A DNA stretch of 64,000 bases, from NCBI GenBank assembly GCA_041570195.1, contig JBFFWQ010000005.1, forward strand, positions 36,669-100,668, given 5' to 3'. The notes under the pieces were generated by a model. It worked only from the letters and a program-made list of their open reading frames with translations, was not told where the DNA came from and searched no databases. The stretch's first letter is position 1; each line of letters starts with the position of its first letter. Of this stretch, positions 1 through 7,200 are shown in pieces. Made by a program: the position numbers and the translations under genes. This DNA comes from UBA11865 sp041570195 (GTDB lineage Bacteria > Chloroflexota > Anaerolineae > Promineifilales > Promineifilaceae).

Positions 1-459
1 CGAGTTCTGTTCATCTTCGCCGAAGCTGCGTACTTCGCGCAAACTGTCATCCGAAAACTTCTCTGGGAAGTGGCAGGTCTCGCATGAATCCCGGGCCGGG
101 CGCATAGCCCGGGTGAAAATGGGAAATTCATAGTTCTGGGTCAAAGTGAGAACAACATGGCGCAGGTCGCCGGCTTTGCGGCTGATTTGGGTGGTAACCA
201 CGTCGCGGCCAATATGGCACTCCACGCAGCGCACCCGGGCATGGGGCGACCGCAGATAGGCGTTGTACTCTGGCGGCATCGTATGACAGGTCGAACCACA
301 GAATTCCGGCGAATTGGTGTAGTTCCAGCCGTATACCGTGCCTGAGATGAGCAGCAAAGTCAGCACGCCCAGCACGGCGAAGGGCAATATACGCAGCCAG
401 CGGGGACTGCCCTCGGGTGGGAAGAAGAAGCGCTTGATAGCTCGAAAGATCCTACGCAT
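1..459 (-). CDS. NapC/NirT-type multiheme cytochrome c (3' end outside window)
   Basis: The minus strand from the ATG at 457-459 is open for 153 codons and runs off the left edge, so the C-terminus is missing. A short basic N-terminus is followed by one membrane anchor at about residues 23-44. An extracytoplasmic multiheme part then starts with an atypical CX3CH site (CGSTCH, followed by TMPPEY) and continues with two CXXCH sites (CVECH, CETCH). NapC/NirT proteins are anchored quinol-oxidising cytochromes that hand electrons to periplasmic partners. The gene lies 89 bp downstream of an octaheme lipoprotein on the same strand, so the two probably form one transcript and one electron path. The total heme number cannot be known from this fragment. 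Confidence 0.85.
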   Translation of the reverse strand, partial: MRRIFRAIKRFFFPPEGSPRWLRILPFAVLGVLTLLLISGTVYGWNYTNSPEFCGSTCHTMPPEYNAYLRSPHARVRCVECHIGRDVVTTQISRKAGDLRHVVLTLTQNYEFPIFTRAMRPARDSCETCHFPEKFSDDSLREVRSFGEDEQNS

Positions 460-548
460 GTAGAGTGTCCTCTAATTGTTTTTGTTCTGCTGGGCGTTCG
501 CTCGTGCGCGAACTGACCCAATCTGCAACCATCCTGATGCGATTACCA

Positions 549-1853
549 TCATGACTCCGCGGTGGGCGTGGCCTCTGGTGCAGCCTCTTCAGGTGCAGCC
601 GTCGGTTCTGGAGTTGGCGTCGGCAAAGGCGGTGTGTGATAGCCAGTAGCCATGTCGACCAGGGTCTCGGTGTCTTTCTCGGTTGCCTTCTGTCCGTTGT
701 GGCACTGCAGGCAGGCATAGTTCAGGGTGATGTACGGCATGGCCAAATCGCCATCTTCGTTGAACTGGGGCGCATCTGGGTCGGTGTTGATGGCGAATTG
801 ATGCGACTTGATGTCGCCGGTGAAGGTGTCCAGATCGCCGACGGCCGATTTGCCCATTGGCGGCATGTGGCAGTCGGTGCAGTACACGCCTAAGTGTTTA
901 TTGTTGTTCTGGAATTCGCTCCGCCAGTGGCAAGTTTCACAGCTCTGGCGAATACCTTGATTGGGGTTGAGTTCCTCGTCGGCGTAGACGACGCTGGCAT
1001 GTGGATCGTGGCAGGCGATACAACTGATGGCGAACTGCTTGGAGTTGTAGAGCTCGTCATATTGTTCATGGTGCCGGACGAAACCGCCGGAGGCCTCGAT
1101 TAACGCTTTGTCGCCGCGCGTGTGGCAATTGCCGCAGGCCTGATTGTCACGGTCGACGATCATGGATACGCCATAAGGATCTGCGGCGTGACGGCTGCCC
1201 GGACCATGGCATTCCTCACATTGGATGCCCGGAAACGCCCAGGAACCGATGATGCCTTCCAGCCCGCCTTGATGGCCATCGGGCGTGTAGCCTGTCGTAT
1301 GGCAGGCGCCACAATCATACGGTTTCTCTTCGCCAGCGTGGTACGGGACCCAGCCGGCGTCACTATCGACCTCTTCGTTGGCGAAGTTGTATTGGGTGGC
1401 CGCATTCTCATCGCCGGTGATGATGAAGCCATCCTGGTCGATGAAACGGGCTTTCCAGCCATAGCCGCCTATGACGTAGGATACATCGTCCCAGGTGTAG
1501 CCGTCGGGTGGGTCCTGGACGCCACCCGTGACATCGTCGTATGGGAAGACGGGCGGTTGCCCGTTTTCAATCCTGGTCAATTTATAGGGATGACCCGATA
1601 GAACGAAGGTAGCGTATTGATCTTCGTGACAACTGCCACATTGATCGGTGCCGACGTAGGTTTGGCTGGCCGAAGCCGGCTCGCCGGCCGGCCCTGGCTC
1701 CCCTTCGGGTCCTGGCGGGCCGGCCGGGCCAACCGGGCCTTCAGGACCTTGTGATGCAGAACAGGCCGCCAGCAACAAGGTTAAAAACATCAAGGCAACG
1801 ATCAGCGCGGTAACGATCGGAGCTTTTAGGCTCAAATTGCGGCTGGGATGCAT
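549..1853 (-). CDS. octaheme cytochrome c lipoprotein with collagen-like repeat
   Basis: The 434-residue product has a lipoprotein signal ending in LLAAC. Next come about eight Gly-X-Y triplets (GPEGPVGPAGPP and following), a heme domain and a Thr/Pro/Glu-rich tail. Eight CXXCH sites are visible: CGSCH, CGACH, CEECH, CGNCH, CIACH, CETCH, CTDCH and CLQCH. It is therefore an outer-face, lipid-anchored octaheme electron carrier or reductase. The heme spacing recalls cytochrome c554/hydroxylamine-oxidoreductase-type proteins, but the substrate cannot be read from the sequence. The start is supported by GGAGGAGAAT just before the ATG. It is cotranscribed with the NapC-type gene downstream. The collagen-like stretch probably acts as a rigid spacer between the lipid anchor and the hemes (inference). 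Confidence 0.9.
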   Translation of the reverse strand: MHPSRNLSLKAPIVTALIVALMFLTLLLAACSASQGPEGPVGPAGPPGPEGEPGPAGEPASASQTYVGTDQCGSCHEDQYATFVLSGHPYKLTRIENGQPPVFPYDDVTGGVQDPPDGYTWDDVSYVIGGYGWKARFIDQDGFIITGDENAATQYNFANEEVDSDAGWVPYHAGEEKPYDCGACHTTGYTPDGHQGGLEGIIGSWAFPGIQCEECHGPGSRHAADPYGVSMIVDRDNQACGNCHTRGDKALIEASGGFVRHHEQYDELYNSKQFAISCIACHDPHASVVYADEELNPNQGIRQSCETCHWRSEFQNNNKHLGVYCTDCHMPPMGKSAVGDLDTFTGDIKSHQFAINTDPDAPQFNEDGDLAMPYITLNYACLQCHNGQKATEKDTETLVDMATGYHTPPLPTPTPEPTAAPEEAAPEATPTAES

Positions 1854-2373
1854 TATTCTCCTCCAAATGGCGCTTTCAGTGTGACCTTTGATCGCCGCGT
1901 TATCATATTTGCTGTTTATGGCTACCAGCGCTCAGGGTCATGCGTGTAATTCACATGGCATGTGGAACACGGCCACGTTCGCTGGCAATATCGAGTTGAA
2001 CGTCAATCTGGGTTAATCTGATACTATTTTCTTCGTCGCCTCCGCGCCGTCTAGCGGTTAGTTGCCGCCGACGGCCTGAGCGACTCCTTTCCTCAGCCCC
2101 AATGTTATTGCATGGGCAGGATTGGCGTAAGCGACGAATTTCCTGCTTTGGCCATGACGAATGTCATGAATCCATCGCGACGCGGTTCCAGGTTAAGCAG
2201 ATTTTTGATCGACTTCCCAGAAACTGGTTAGGTTATGTCTCAGATCAATACGCTGCTGAGATTCTGGGGAAGTGTCAGATATCTATCTGACGGAGGGCAG
2301 GTCAGTCGACGGGCAAATGCCGTCAGAATGGCGACCGGATGGGGATAGCGTGAAATAGAAGGGGATCAAAAAC
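1854..2373. other. intergenic region without a convincing gene
   Basis: About 520 bp separate the cytochrome lipoprotein (reading left) from the terminator of the 42-residue gene. On the minus strand a TATGAT box at 1902-1907 sits about 50 bp before the lipoprotein start and may be its -10, but no good -35 accompanies it. A 62-codon plus-strand ORF at 2102-2290 has no ribosome-binding site or recognisable domain and I do not call it. Otherwise I see nothing. Confidence 0.4.
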
Positions 2374-2404
2374 GGCCCGGTAGTCATTTTATGACTGCCG
2401 GGCC
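2374..2404 (-). terminator. intrinsic terminator of the small membrane protein gene
   Basis: Arms 2374-2387 and 2391-2404 pair over 14 bp with one G-T wobble and a 3-nt loop. On the minus strand the stem is followed by GTTTTTG, the usual layout of a rho-independent terminator. It lies about 60 bp downstream of the stop codon of the 42-residue gene. Confidence 0.85.
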
Positions 2405-2414
2405 GCCCGAGGAG

Positions 2415-2461
2415 AACCGGTCCCGGATTCTGGCTGTGCCTGGCCAGAGGCTGGACCGGTT
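2415..2461 (-). ncRNA. structured 3' untranslated hairpin
   Basis: AACCGGTCC (2415-2423) and GGACCGGTT (2453-2461) are perfectly complementary, and an inner TCTGGC/GCCAGA pair extends the stem. The hairpin starts 5 nt after the stop codon of the 42-residue gene and is followed by the terminator at 2374-2404. The transcript therefore ends in two consecutive stem-loops. It may protect the mRNA or be released as a 3'-UTR-derived small RNA (inference). Confidence 0.55.
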
Positions 2462-2466
2462 AACGT

Positions 2467-2595
2467 TTACTCGGCCGCATCGCTGGAAATCAGCGAATTC
2501 ATTAGCAGCCCGAAGAGCAGGGTCAAGGCCAGCGGGATTGCCAGACGCAAGATGAATAGCCCGGATACGACCAGTGAAGCTTCTAGCGGGTTCAT
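2467..2595 (-). CDS. 42-residue single-pass membrane protein of the cytochrome locus
   Basis: A short minus-strand ORF starts at the ATG at 2593-2595, preceded by a near-perfect Shine-Dalgarno (TAGGAGGT). It ends at TAA (2467-2469). The product is almost entirely one transmembrane helix (about residues 8-36) with a small acidic tail (SSDAAE). The strong ribosome-binding site, the hydrophobic composition and the terminator behind it make it a real gene despite its size. Its helix resembles the N-terminal helix of the protein at 6067-6432, sharing the pattern LRxxxPLxLTLxxGxLMN, so the two are probably paralogous. By analogy with small HmcD/HmcE-type subunits it may be an accessory membrane subunit of one of the cytochrome complexes beside it. 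No function is established. Confidence 0.75.
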   Translation of the reverse strand: MNPLEASLVVSGLFILRLAIPLALTLLFGLLMNSLISSDAAE

Positions 2596-2939
2596 CGATA
2601 CCTCCTAGTAGGATTCGCTATCAGCGGATCATTCTGCCGGCTATTCGCTTTAAGTAGTGCCGGAGGAGATCGGCTGCTTATGGTTCGAAATGCCTTTCAA
2701 CTGCCTACACTTTAACATTCCGGTTCCATTTCTGTCTATCGGGATTATGGAGCATCTTGACCTGGGGTGTTTTCCCAATGCAGCGCCGAGCCGGCGCCCG
2801 TGGCACGAGGGCGCTGACCTCTTACCGTGGGGGGCTTTACCCAGTAAAGAATCGGTCGCTTTCCGAATTTACGGGTCTATCCCAGACTGCTAGACTGTAT
2901 ATGTGGACACCAAGTCTGCCTATCAAGGAGGCATGAGTT
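2596..2939. promoter_or_regulatory. divergent intergenic region of the cytochrome locus
   Basis: About 340 bp lie between the 42-residue gene (reading left) and the octaheme cytochrome (reading right), so promoters for both must lie here. I could not identify a convincing -35/-10 pair. AAGGAGG at 2925-2931 is the ribosome-binding site that fixes the cytochrome start at 2940. An open frame at 2657-2893 has no supporting signal. Confidence 0.45.
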
Positions 2940-3899
2940 ATGCGGAAACGACTGTTTAAGAGACTCTTCGTTGGCCTCTGTTGCGCTCTTGCGGCCTTGG
3001 CCTTGACTGCCATCGGCGGCGAGGCTGGCTCCGGTTCTGACACCTCTCGTCAGCCTGACGACTATCGTCAGGAAGGACCGGTGCGCGAGGATTGCCAGGA
3101 ATGTCATGAGAGTGTGGTCAGCAATTGGGCGGAAAGCAGCCATGGTCAGGCCGTGGTCAATCTGATTTTCCAGGAGGCCTGGGCCGAGGCCGGTAGTCCG
3201 GTCGACTGCTTGAGCTGCCATACCACGGATTATGATCCCGAGACTGGCGAGTATGATGTGGATGGCATCGCCTGCGCCACTTGCCACTATGGGCAGAGCG
3301 GGCCGCACCCAGAGACGCCGATGCCCACTGAGCCGTCGTCTCGCCTATGTGGCACATGCCATATTGATACTCATGCCGAGTGGCAAACGAGCGCACATGG
3401 TGAAGGCGAGTTGACGTGTGTGCGCTGCCACAACCCCCACACCACGACCTTGAAAGAAGGCAATATGCGTGATCTTTGCACTACTTGCCACACCAACGAG
3501 GGACATTTCTATGACTACACGGGTCACGCCATGGAAGGTCTGCAATGCACGGACTGCCATTTGCGCGTTTCCGATAGCCCGTTGGGTGAAGGGCATGGAC
3601 AGCGCCGGCATACCTTCGAGGTTGATCTGGCCACCTGTAACCAATGCCACGGCGAGGGAATGCACTTTCCAGTTACCGAGGCTGGCGCTACCGGCACGGC
3701 CGATGTAATGACGACGGCCTATGCGCCGGACATCGAAGAGGCTTGTGTTATGGAGGAAGGGGCGGTAATCGAAGATCCAGCGCCTCAGCCAGCCCAGCCG
3801 CTGAATTACCTGCTCGTAGCGGCCGTTGGCATGGGTTTTGGCGCCGCCGTTACGCCGGTGGCCGAGAATTGGTACCGTCGATTCTCCGCGAAGGATTAG
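2940..3899 (+). CDS. octaheme cytochrome c with C-terminal membrane anchor
   Basis: The 319-residue product begins with a cleavable-looking signal (MRKRLFKRLFVGLCC... to about residue 30). It carries eight CXXCH sites: CQECH, CLSCH, CATCH, CGTCH, CVRCH, CTTCH, CTDCH and CNQCH. A hydrophobic segment near residues 287-306 is followed by basic residues, which suggests a C-terminal anchor. It is the first gene of a plus-strand set with a Tat-exported ferredoxin and an NrfD-type protein. It should therefore be the extracytoplasmic electron acceptor or donor of that complex, comparable in position to HmcA/TmcA or the Nrf cytochromes. It shares the eight-heme count with the lipoprotein at 549-1853 but not its layout. 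The start is set by AAGGAGG 8 nt upstream. Confidence 0.9.
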   Translation: MRKRLFKRLFVGLCCALAALALTAIGGEAGSGSDTSRQPDDYRQEGPVREDCQECHESVVSNWAESSHGQAVVNLIFQEAWAEAGSPVDCLSCHTTDYDPETGEYDVDGIACATCHYGQSGPHPETPMPTEPSSRLCGTCHIDTHAEWQTSAHGEGELTCVRCHNPHTTTLKEGNMRDLCTTCHTNEGHFYDYTGHAMEGLQCTDCHLRVSDSPLGEGHGQRRHTFEVDLATCNQCHGEGMHFPVTEAGATGTADVMTTAYAPDIEEACVMEEGAVIEDPAPQPAQPLNYLLVAAVGMGFGAAVTPVAENWYRRFSAKD

Positions 3900-3909
3900 G
3901 GACAAAGTC

Positions 3910-4728
3910 ATGGAAGAAAAGAAACCGGAACCCCTGGCACGGCGCGACTTTCTGAAGTTCGGACTGGTCGGCCTAGCTGTGGCCGCGACCGGACCGCAAC
4001 TGATAGCCAAGGCCGGAAAGAAGGCGTTGTCGTCCGGGTCGGATGAAGAGAGCACCCATAGTTGGGCCATGGTGATAGACCAGTCTAAGTGTGTCGGTTG
4101 CGGCCACTGCATGCTGGCTTGCCAGGCCAACAACGATGTTCCGCCGGAGATCAACTGGGTAAGATTGGTAGAAACGGGCAAGGTCGGCGATCAAGATACT
4201 TACTTGCCCGTTCCTTGCATGCATTGCGCTGACGCGCCGTGCACGCACGTTTGCCCGGTTAAGGCCACCTACCAACGGCCAGACGGCATCGTCATGATGG
4301 ATTACGATCGCTGCATAGGTTGTCGCTATTGTGAAGTGTCATGCCCGTATGGGGCACGCTACTTCAATTGGGAAACCTTTGAAGGCGATAATCCAGCCGT
4401 TCCAACTTGGGGCCAGCCTCAGGTGCCCCGCCGGCCGCGGGGCGTGGTCGAAAAGTGCACCTTCTGCTGCCAACGAATCGATCGTGGCCTGGAAATGGGA
4501 CTCACACCCGGTGTGGATCAAGCGGCGACGCCGGCTTGTGTGGTCGCCTGCCCAATGGGCGCTCGAACATTTGGCGACCTCAACGATCCGGATTCTCCAG
4601 TCAGTAAGAAGTTGGCCAGCCATTCGTCTTTCCGTTTGAAAGAAGGCCTGGGCACTGAACCGCGGGTTTATTACCTTCCCGCGCACGAGAACGCGCCTGT
4701 TGTAGAAGCGGAGGAAGCAGCCTCATGA
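3910..4728 (+). CDS. Tat-exported 4x[4Fe-4S] ferredoxin subunit (NrfC/HmcB/DmsB family)
   Basis: I start this 272-residue protein at the ATG at 3910, because it places a twin-arginine motif (ARRDFLKFG) at residues 10-18 and avoids the overlap with the preceding gene that the longer frame from 3826 would give. Four cysteine groups follow: CVGCGHCMLAC, CMHCADAPCTHVC, CIGCRYCEVSC and a CTFCC...CVVAC set. This is the signature of the four-cluster iron-sulfur subunit of the NrfC, PsrB, DmsB, HmcB and HybA family. It would relay electrons between the octaheme cytochrome encoded upstream and the NrfD-like membrane protein downstream, whose ATG overlaps its stop (ATGA). No molybdopterin catalytic subunit is adjacent. 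Confidence 0.9.
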   Translation: MEEKKPEPLARRDFLKFGLVGLAVAATGPQLIAKAGKKALSSGSDEESTHSWAMVIDQSKCVGCGHCMLACQANNDVPPEINWVRLVETGKVGDQDTYLPVPCMHCADAPCTHVCPVKATYQRPDGIVMMDYDRCIGCRYCEVSCPYGARYFNWETFEGDNPAVPTWGQPQVPRRPRGVVEKCTFCCQRIDRGLEMGLTPGVDQAATPACVVACPMGARTFGDLNDPDSPVSKKLASHSSFRLKEGLGTEPRVYYLPAHENAPVVEAEEAAS

Positions 4729-5996
4729 TCACAACATTTCGCCAACGATCCGGCAGATTGTTATTCCCGGCCTGGGTGGCTTTCCTGGGCCTGTTCATCA
4801 TCATTGGTCTGGTCGGGGCCTTTATTGTCGTCAAGAACGGCCTGGTAGTGACCAACCTGACCGATCTCGTCCCTTGGGGACTCTGGATCACCATTGACCT
4901 TTCGGCCATTGCCCTCAGCGCCGGCGCCTTTCTCCTTTCGGCCGCCGTATATCTGTTGGGCATGAAACAGTTCAAGCCTGTTGCCCGCACGGCCGTTTTC
5001 GTCGGCATCATTGGCTACAGCGTGGCCATGCTCATGTTGCTGATGGATATCGGGCGGCCCGATCGTTTCTGGCACGCCATTCGGTACTGGAATATCCACT
5101 CCCCGTTGTGGGAAGTGACGATGTGCGTTGTTCTATACTTCACGGTTTTGTCCCTAGAGGTGATACCCATATTTGGCGAGGCCGACTGGACCCAACGCCG
5201 CCTGCCGCGCCTTTCCAGACATATGGTCAAGGTGCATCACCTGGCGCCAATCCTGGCTATAGCTGGCCTGGGGCTGTCGATGTTGCACCAATCTTCACTG
5301 GGAGCGACCTACGGCGTATTGAAAGCCCGGCCCATTTGGTATCGGCCCGGCCTGGCCGTTCTGTTCATCGTGTCGGCCATGGTGGCCGGCCCGGCGCTGA
5401 CCGTCTTGGCCTCAAGACTTGCCGCTAGCCTGACCCCCAGAGCCAGGATAAAAGAGCAATTGCTGGACAAGATCACCCAATTCATCGGCTGGGCGTTGAT
5501 CGTCTACCTTTACTTCCGCTTTTGGGATGTCCTGGCCATGAGTTACACCTATGAACCGGCTCGCAGTGAAGGGCTAGATATGCTGACTCGAGGACCGTTA
5601 GCTTTTAACTTTTGGACCGGCGAGATACTTCTGGGCATTATCGTGCCCATGGTCATTTTGCTTTCCGGCCGCCTGCGCCGGCAGCCCAGGCTGAATTTAC
5701 TGGCCACGATCCTGGTCGTCGGCGGACTGGTGGCCTACCGTTGGGACGTGAACCTGGTAGGCCAGTTGGTGGTGGCCGGCGCGCTGCCCCAGGAGATCAT
5801 TCCCCGCTATACCCAGTATGTGCCCTCAGTCGTCGAGTTCATGGTCGCGGCCGGCGCTGTGGCCTATGCCGCTCTGGCCTTTACTTTTGGCGCGCGCTAT
5901 CTGAAGGTCGTCGATCACGGTTCGGCCATCGAGTCTGAGGAAAGCGATGTCGAAGCGAAGCCGGTTCCTGTCCCGGCAACGCCAGGCACCGAGTAA
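4725..5996 (+). CDS. nrfD: NrfD/HybB/HmcC-type quinone-interacting membrane subunit
   Basis: The 423-residue protein is a run of hydrophobic helices (about eight to ten) with the family signature region VPWGLWITIDLSAIALSAGA near residues 45-65, then DIGRPDRFWH and YWNIHSPLWEVT. NrfD-type proteins exchange electrons with menaquinone inside the membrane and dock a four-cluster ferredoxin. Here the start codon overlaps the stop of that ferredoxin gene (4725-4728), which argues for coupled translation. In Hmc and Tmc complexes the gene order is cytochrome, ferredoxin, NrfD-like, small membrane subunit, and the same order is seen here. The soluble C-terminal tail (SEESDVEAKPVPVP) is short and unremarkable. 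Whether it oxidises or reduces quinone cannot be read from the sequence. Confidence 0.9.
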   Translation: MITTFRQRSGRLLFPAWVAFLGLFIIIGLVGAFIVVKNGLVVTNLTDLVPWGLWITIDLSAIALSAGAFLLSAAVYLLGMKQFKPVARTAVFVGIIGYSVAMLMLLMDIGRPDRFWHAIRYWNIHSPLWEVTMCVVLYFTVLSLEVIPIFGEADWTQRRLPRLSRHMVKVHHLAPILAIAGLGLSMLHQSSLGATYGVLKARPIWYRPGLAVLFIVSAMVAGPALTVLASRLAASLTPRARIKEQLLDKITQFIGWALIVYLYFRFWDVLAMSYTYEPARSEGLDMLTRGPLAFNFWTGEILLGIIVPMVILLSGRLRRQPRLNLLATILVVGGLVAYRWDVNLVGQLVVAGALPQEIIPRYTQYVPSVVEFMVAAGAVAYAALAFTFGARYLKVVDHGSAIESEESDVEAKPVPVPATPGTE

Positions 5997-6066
5997 AGCG
6001 TCCTGACTGAGCGAAGTGCAACGGACGAAAGGAATTACAACTCTTTTGGATTGTAAGAGTGAATTG

Positions 6067-6432
6067 ATGGAAGAGACACAAGCAACCGGCGTACTCATAC
6101 TCATGTTTGCTTTGCGCTGCATCGCACCGCTGCTGCTCACTCTGGCGATTGGCTACCTCATGAATCGTCTCGTAGACCGCTGGGACGCGGAAGATGCCGC
6201 GCGCGAAACAGGCAGTGTACCGGCGCCGTCGCCCGGCATGCGGCTGCCAACTGTCACGGTGCCATGCTGGATCTTGAAAAACTGCGATGAGGCGGCCCAG
6301 GCCGATTGTCCGGCCCGCAAGCAACCCGGCATCCCCTGCTGGCTGGCCCGCCTGCGTACAGAGGGCGCGCTACCTGACGGCTGCCCGGACTGTCCGATCT
6401 ATGAAGATGCCATGCCGGCTCCAGCTGTCTGA
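6067..6432 (+). CDS. small membrane protein with C-terminal six-cysteine (two-CW-like) domain
   Basis: Starting at the ATG at 6067 gives 121 residues. A GTG at 6016 would add 17 residues without better support. One transmembrane helix (about residues 8-34) has the pattern LRxxxPLxLTLxxGxLMN, also seen in the 42-residue protein at 2467-2595. A linker leads to a cytosolic or periplasmic domain with cysteines at 67, 73, 81, 91, 106 and 109. The motifs CWILKNC, CPARK, PCWLARL and CPDCPIY suggest a metal site and resemble the so-called two-CW domain. It follows the NrfD gene by about 70 bp and is closed by a terminator, so it is probably the last subunit of the respiratory operon. Its role is unknown; metal binding is an inference from the cysteine spacing. 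Confidence 0.75.
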   Translation: MEETQATGVLILMFALRCIAPLLLTLAIGYLMNRLVDRWDAEDAARETGSVPAPSPGMRLPTVTVPCWILKNCDEAAQADCPARKQPGIPCWLARLRTEGALPDGCPDCPIYEDAMPAPAV

Positions 6433-6474
6433 GCAAACGTTGCGCTATTGAACCGACCGCAGGCAAAAGAACTA

Positions 6475-6509
6475 ACGCCCTGGTCCATCTTATTGGCCGG
6501 GGCGTTTTT
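6475..6509 (+). terminator. intrinsic terminator of the cytochrome/NrfD operon
   Basis: Arms 6475-6483 and 6497-6505 pair over 9 bp with one wobble. The second arm runs directly into TTTTT (6505-6509). The hairpin lies about 40 bp after the stop of the six-cysteine membrane protein and faces the convergent response-regulator gene. Confidence 0.85.
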
Positions 6510-6540
6510 GCATTGATGGTCCATAAATGAACGTTAATGC

Positions 6541-7200
6541 CTACGCATCCAGGTCAATCAACCCCGTCCGGATCGCGTATTTCACCAGATCGATGCGGCT
6601 GTGCATGTTGAGCTTGCGCATAATGTTTTCCCGGTGCCGGTCAACGGTCTTTACGCTGATAACTAGCTGGTCGGCGATCTCGGCGTTGGTCAGCCCCTCG
6701 GCGATCAAGACTAATACCTCTCGTTCGCGAGGCGTAAGATCGTCGTATACCAGCGGCTGTTCGCCAGAATCGGCTCGCCTGAGGTAATCCTGGACCAGGC
6801 GTGTGGCCAACGAAGGATATAGGAAGATCTCACCTCGGGCCACAGTCCTGATGGCGCTTACCAGCTCGTCGGGCGCGGCACGCTTGGGCATATAACCTGA
6901 AGCGCCGGCATGCAGCATTTCGAAGAAGTATTGGTCGTCTTCGTGCATGGTCAAGACCAGCACGGCCGTTTCCGGCGCCAATTCCTTAATCCGCTGGGTC
7001 GCTTCAATGCCGTTCACATCTGGCATCTGTATATCCATCAATACCACATCCGGCCGTATAGCGCGGACCTGGTCGATGGCCTGGCGGCCGCTTTCTGCCT
7101 CAGCCACTATCTCGATGTCCGGTTGGGCTTCCAGTAGCATGCGCAGGCCCGACCGGACCACGGCATGATCATCCGCCAGTATCAGGCTTATCTTGGCCAC
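6541..7200 (-). CDS. NarL/FixJ-family response regulator
   Basis: The 219-residue protein has an N-terminal receiver domain, with acidic pocket D10/D11, phospho-acceptor D56 in VVLMDIQMPD and the conserved K of the PKRA segment. A C-terminal LuxR-type helix-turn-helix follows (LTPREREVLVLIAEGLTNAEIA ... KTVDRHRENIMRKL, about residues 153-210). It is a DNA-binding regulator activated by phosphorylation. Its start overlaps the 3' end of the histidine kinase gene by 32 bp, so the two are translated together and form a cognate pair. The gene converges on the respiratory operon at 2940-6432, which makes that operon a reasonable but unproven target. Confidence 0.95.
   Translation of the reverse strand: MAKISLILADDHAVVRSGLRMLLEAQPDIEIVAEAESGRQAIDQVRAIRPDVVLMDIQMPDVNGIEATQRIKELAPETAVLVLTMHEDDQYFFEMLHAGASGYMPKRAAPDELVSAIRTVARGEIFLYPSLATRLVQDYLRRADSGEQPLVYDDLTPREREVLVLIAEGLTNAEIADQLVISVKTVDRHRENIMRKLNMHSRIDLVKYAIRTGLIDLDA

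Noticed and set aside
157..345. Plus-strand ORF opposite the NapC-type cytochrome
   Set aside because: It is the antisense frame of a clear multiheme gene and has no ribosome-binding site.
2102..2290. 62-codon ORF in the 1854-2373 gap
   Set aside because: No ribosome-binding site, no hydrophobic or domain pattern, and no neighbour on its strand.
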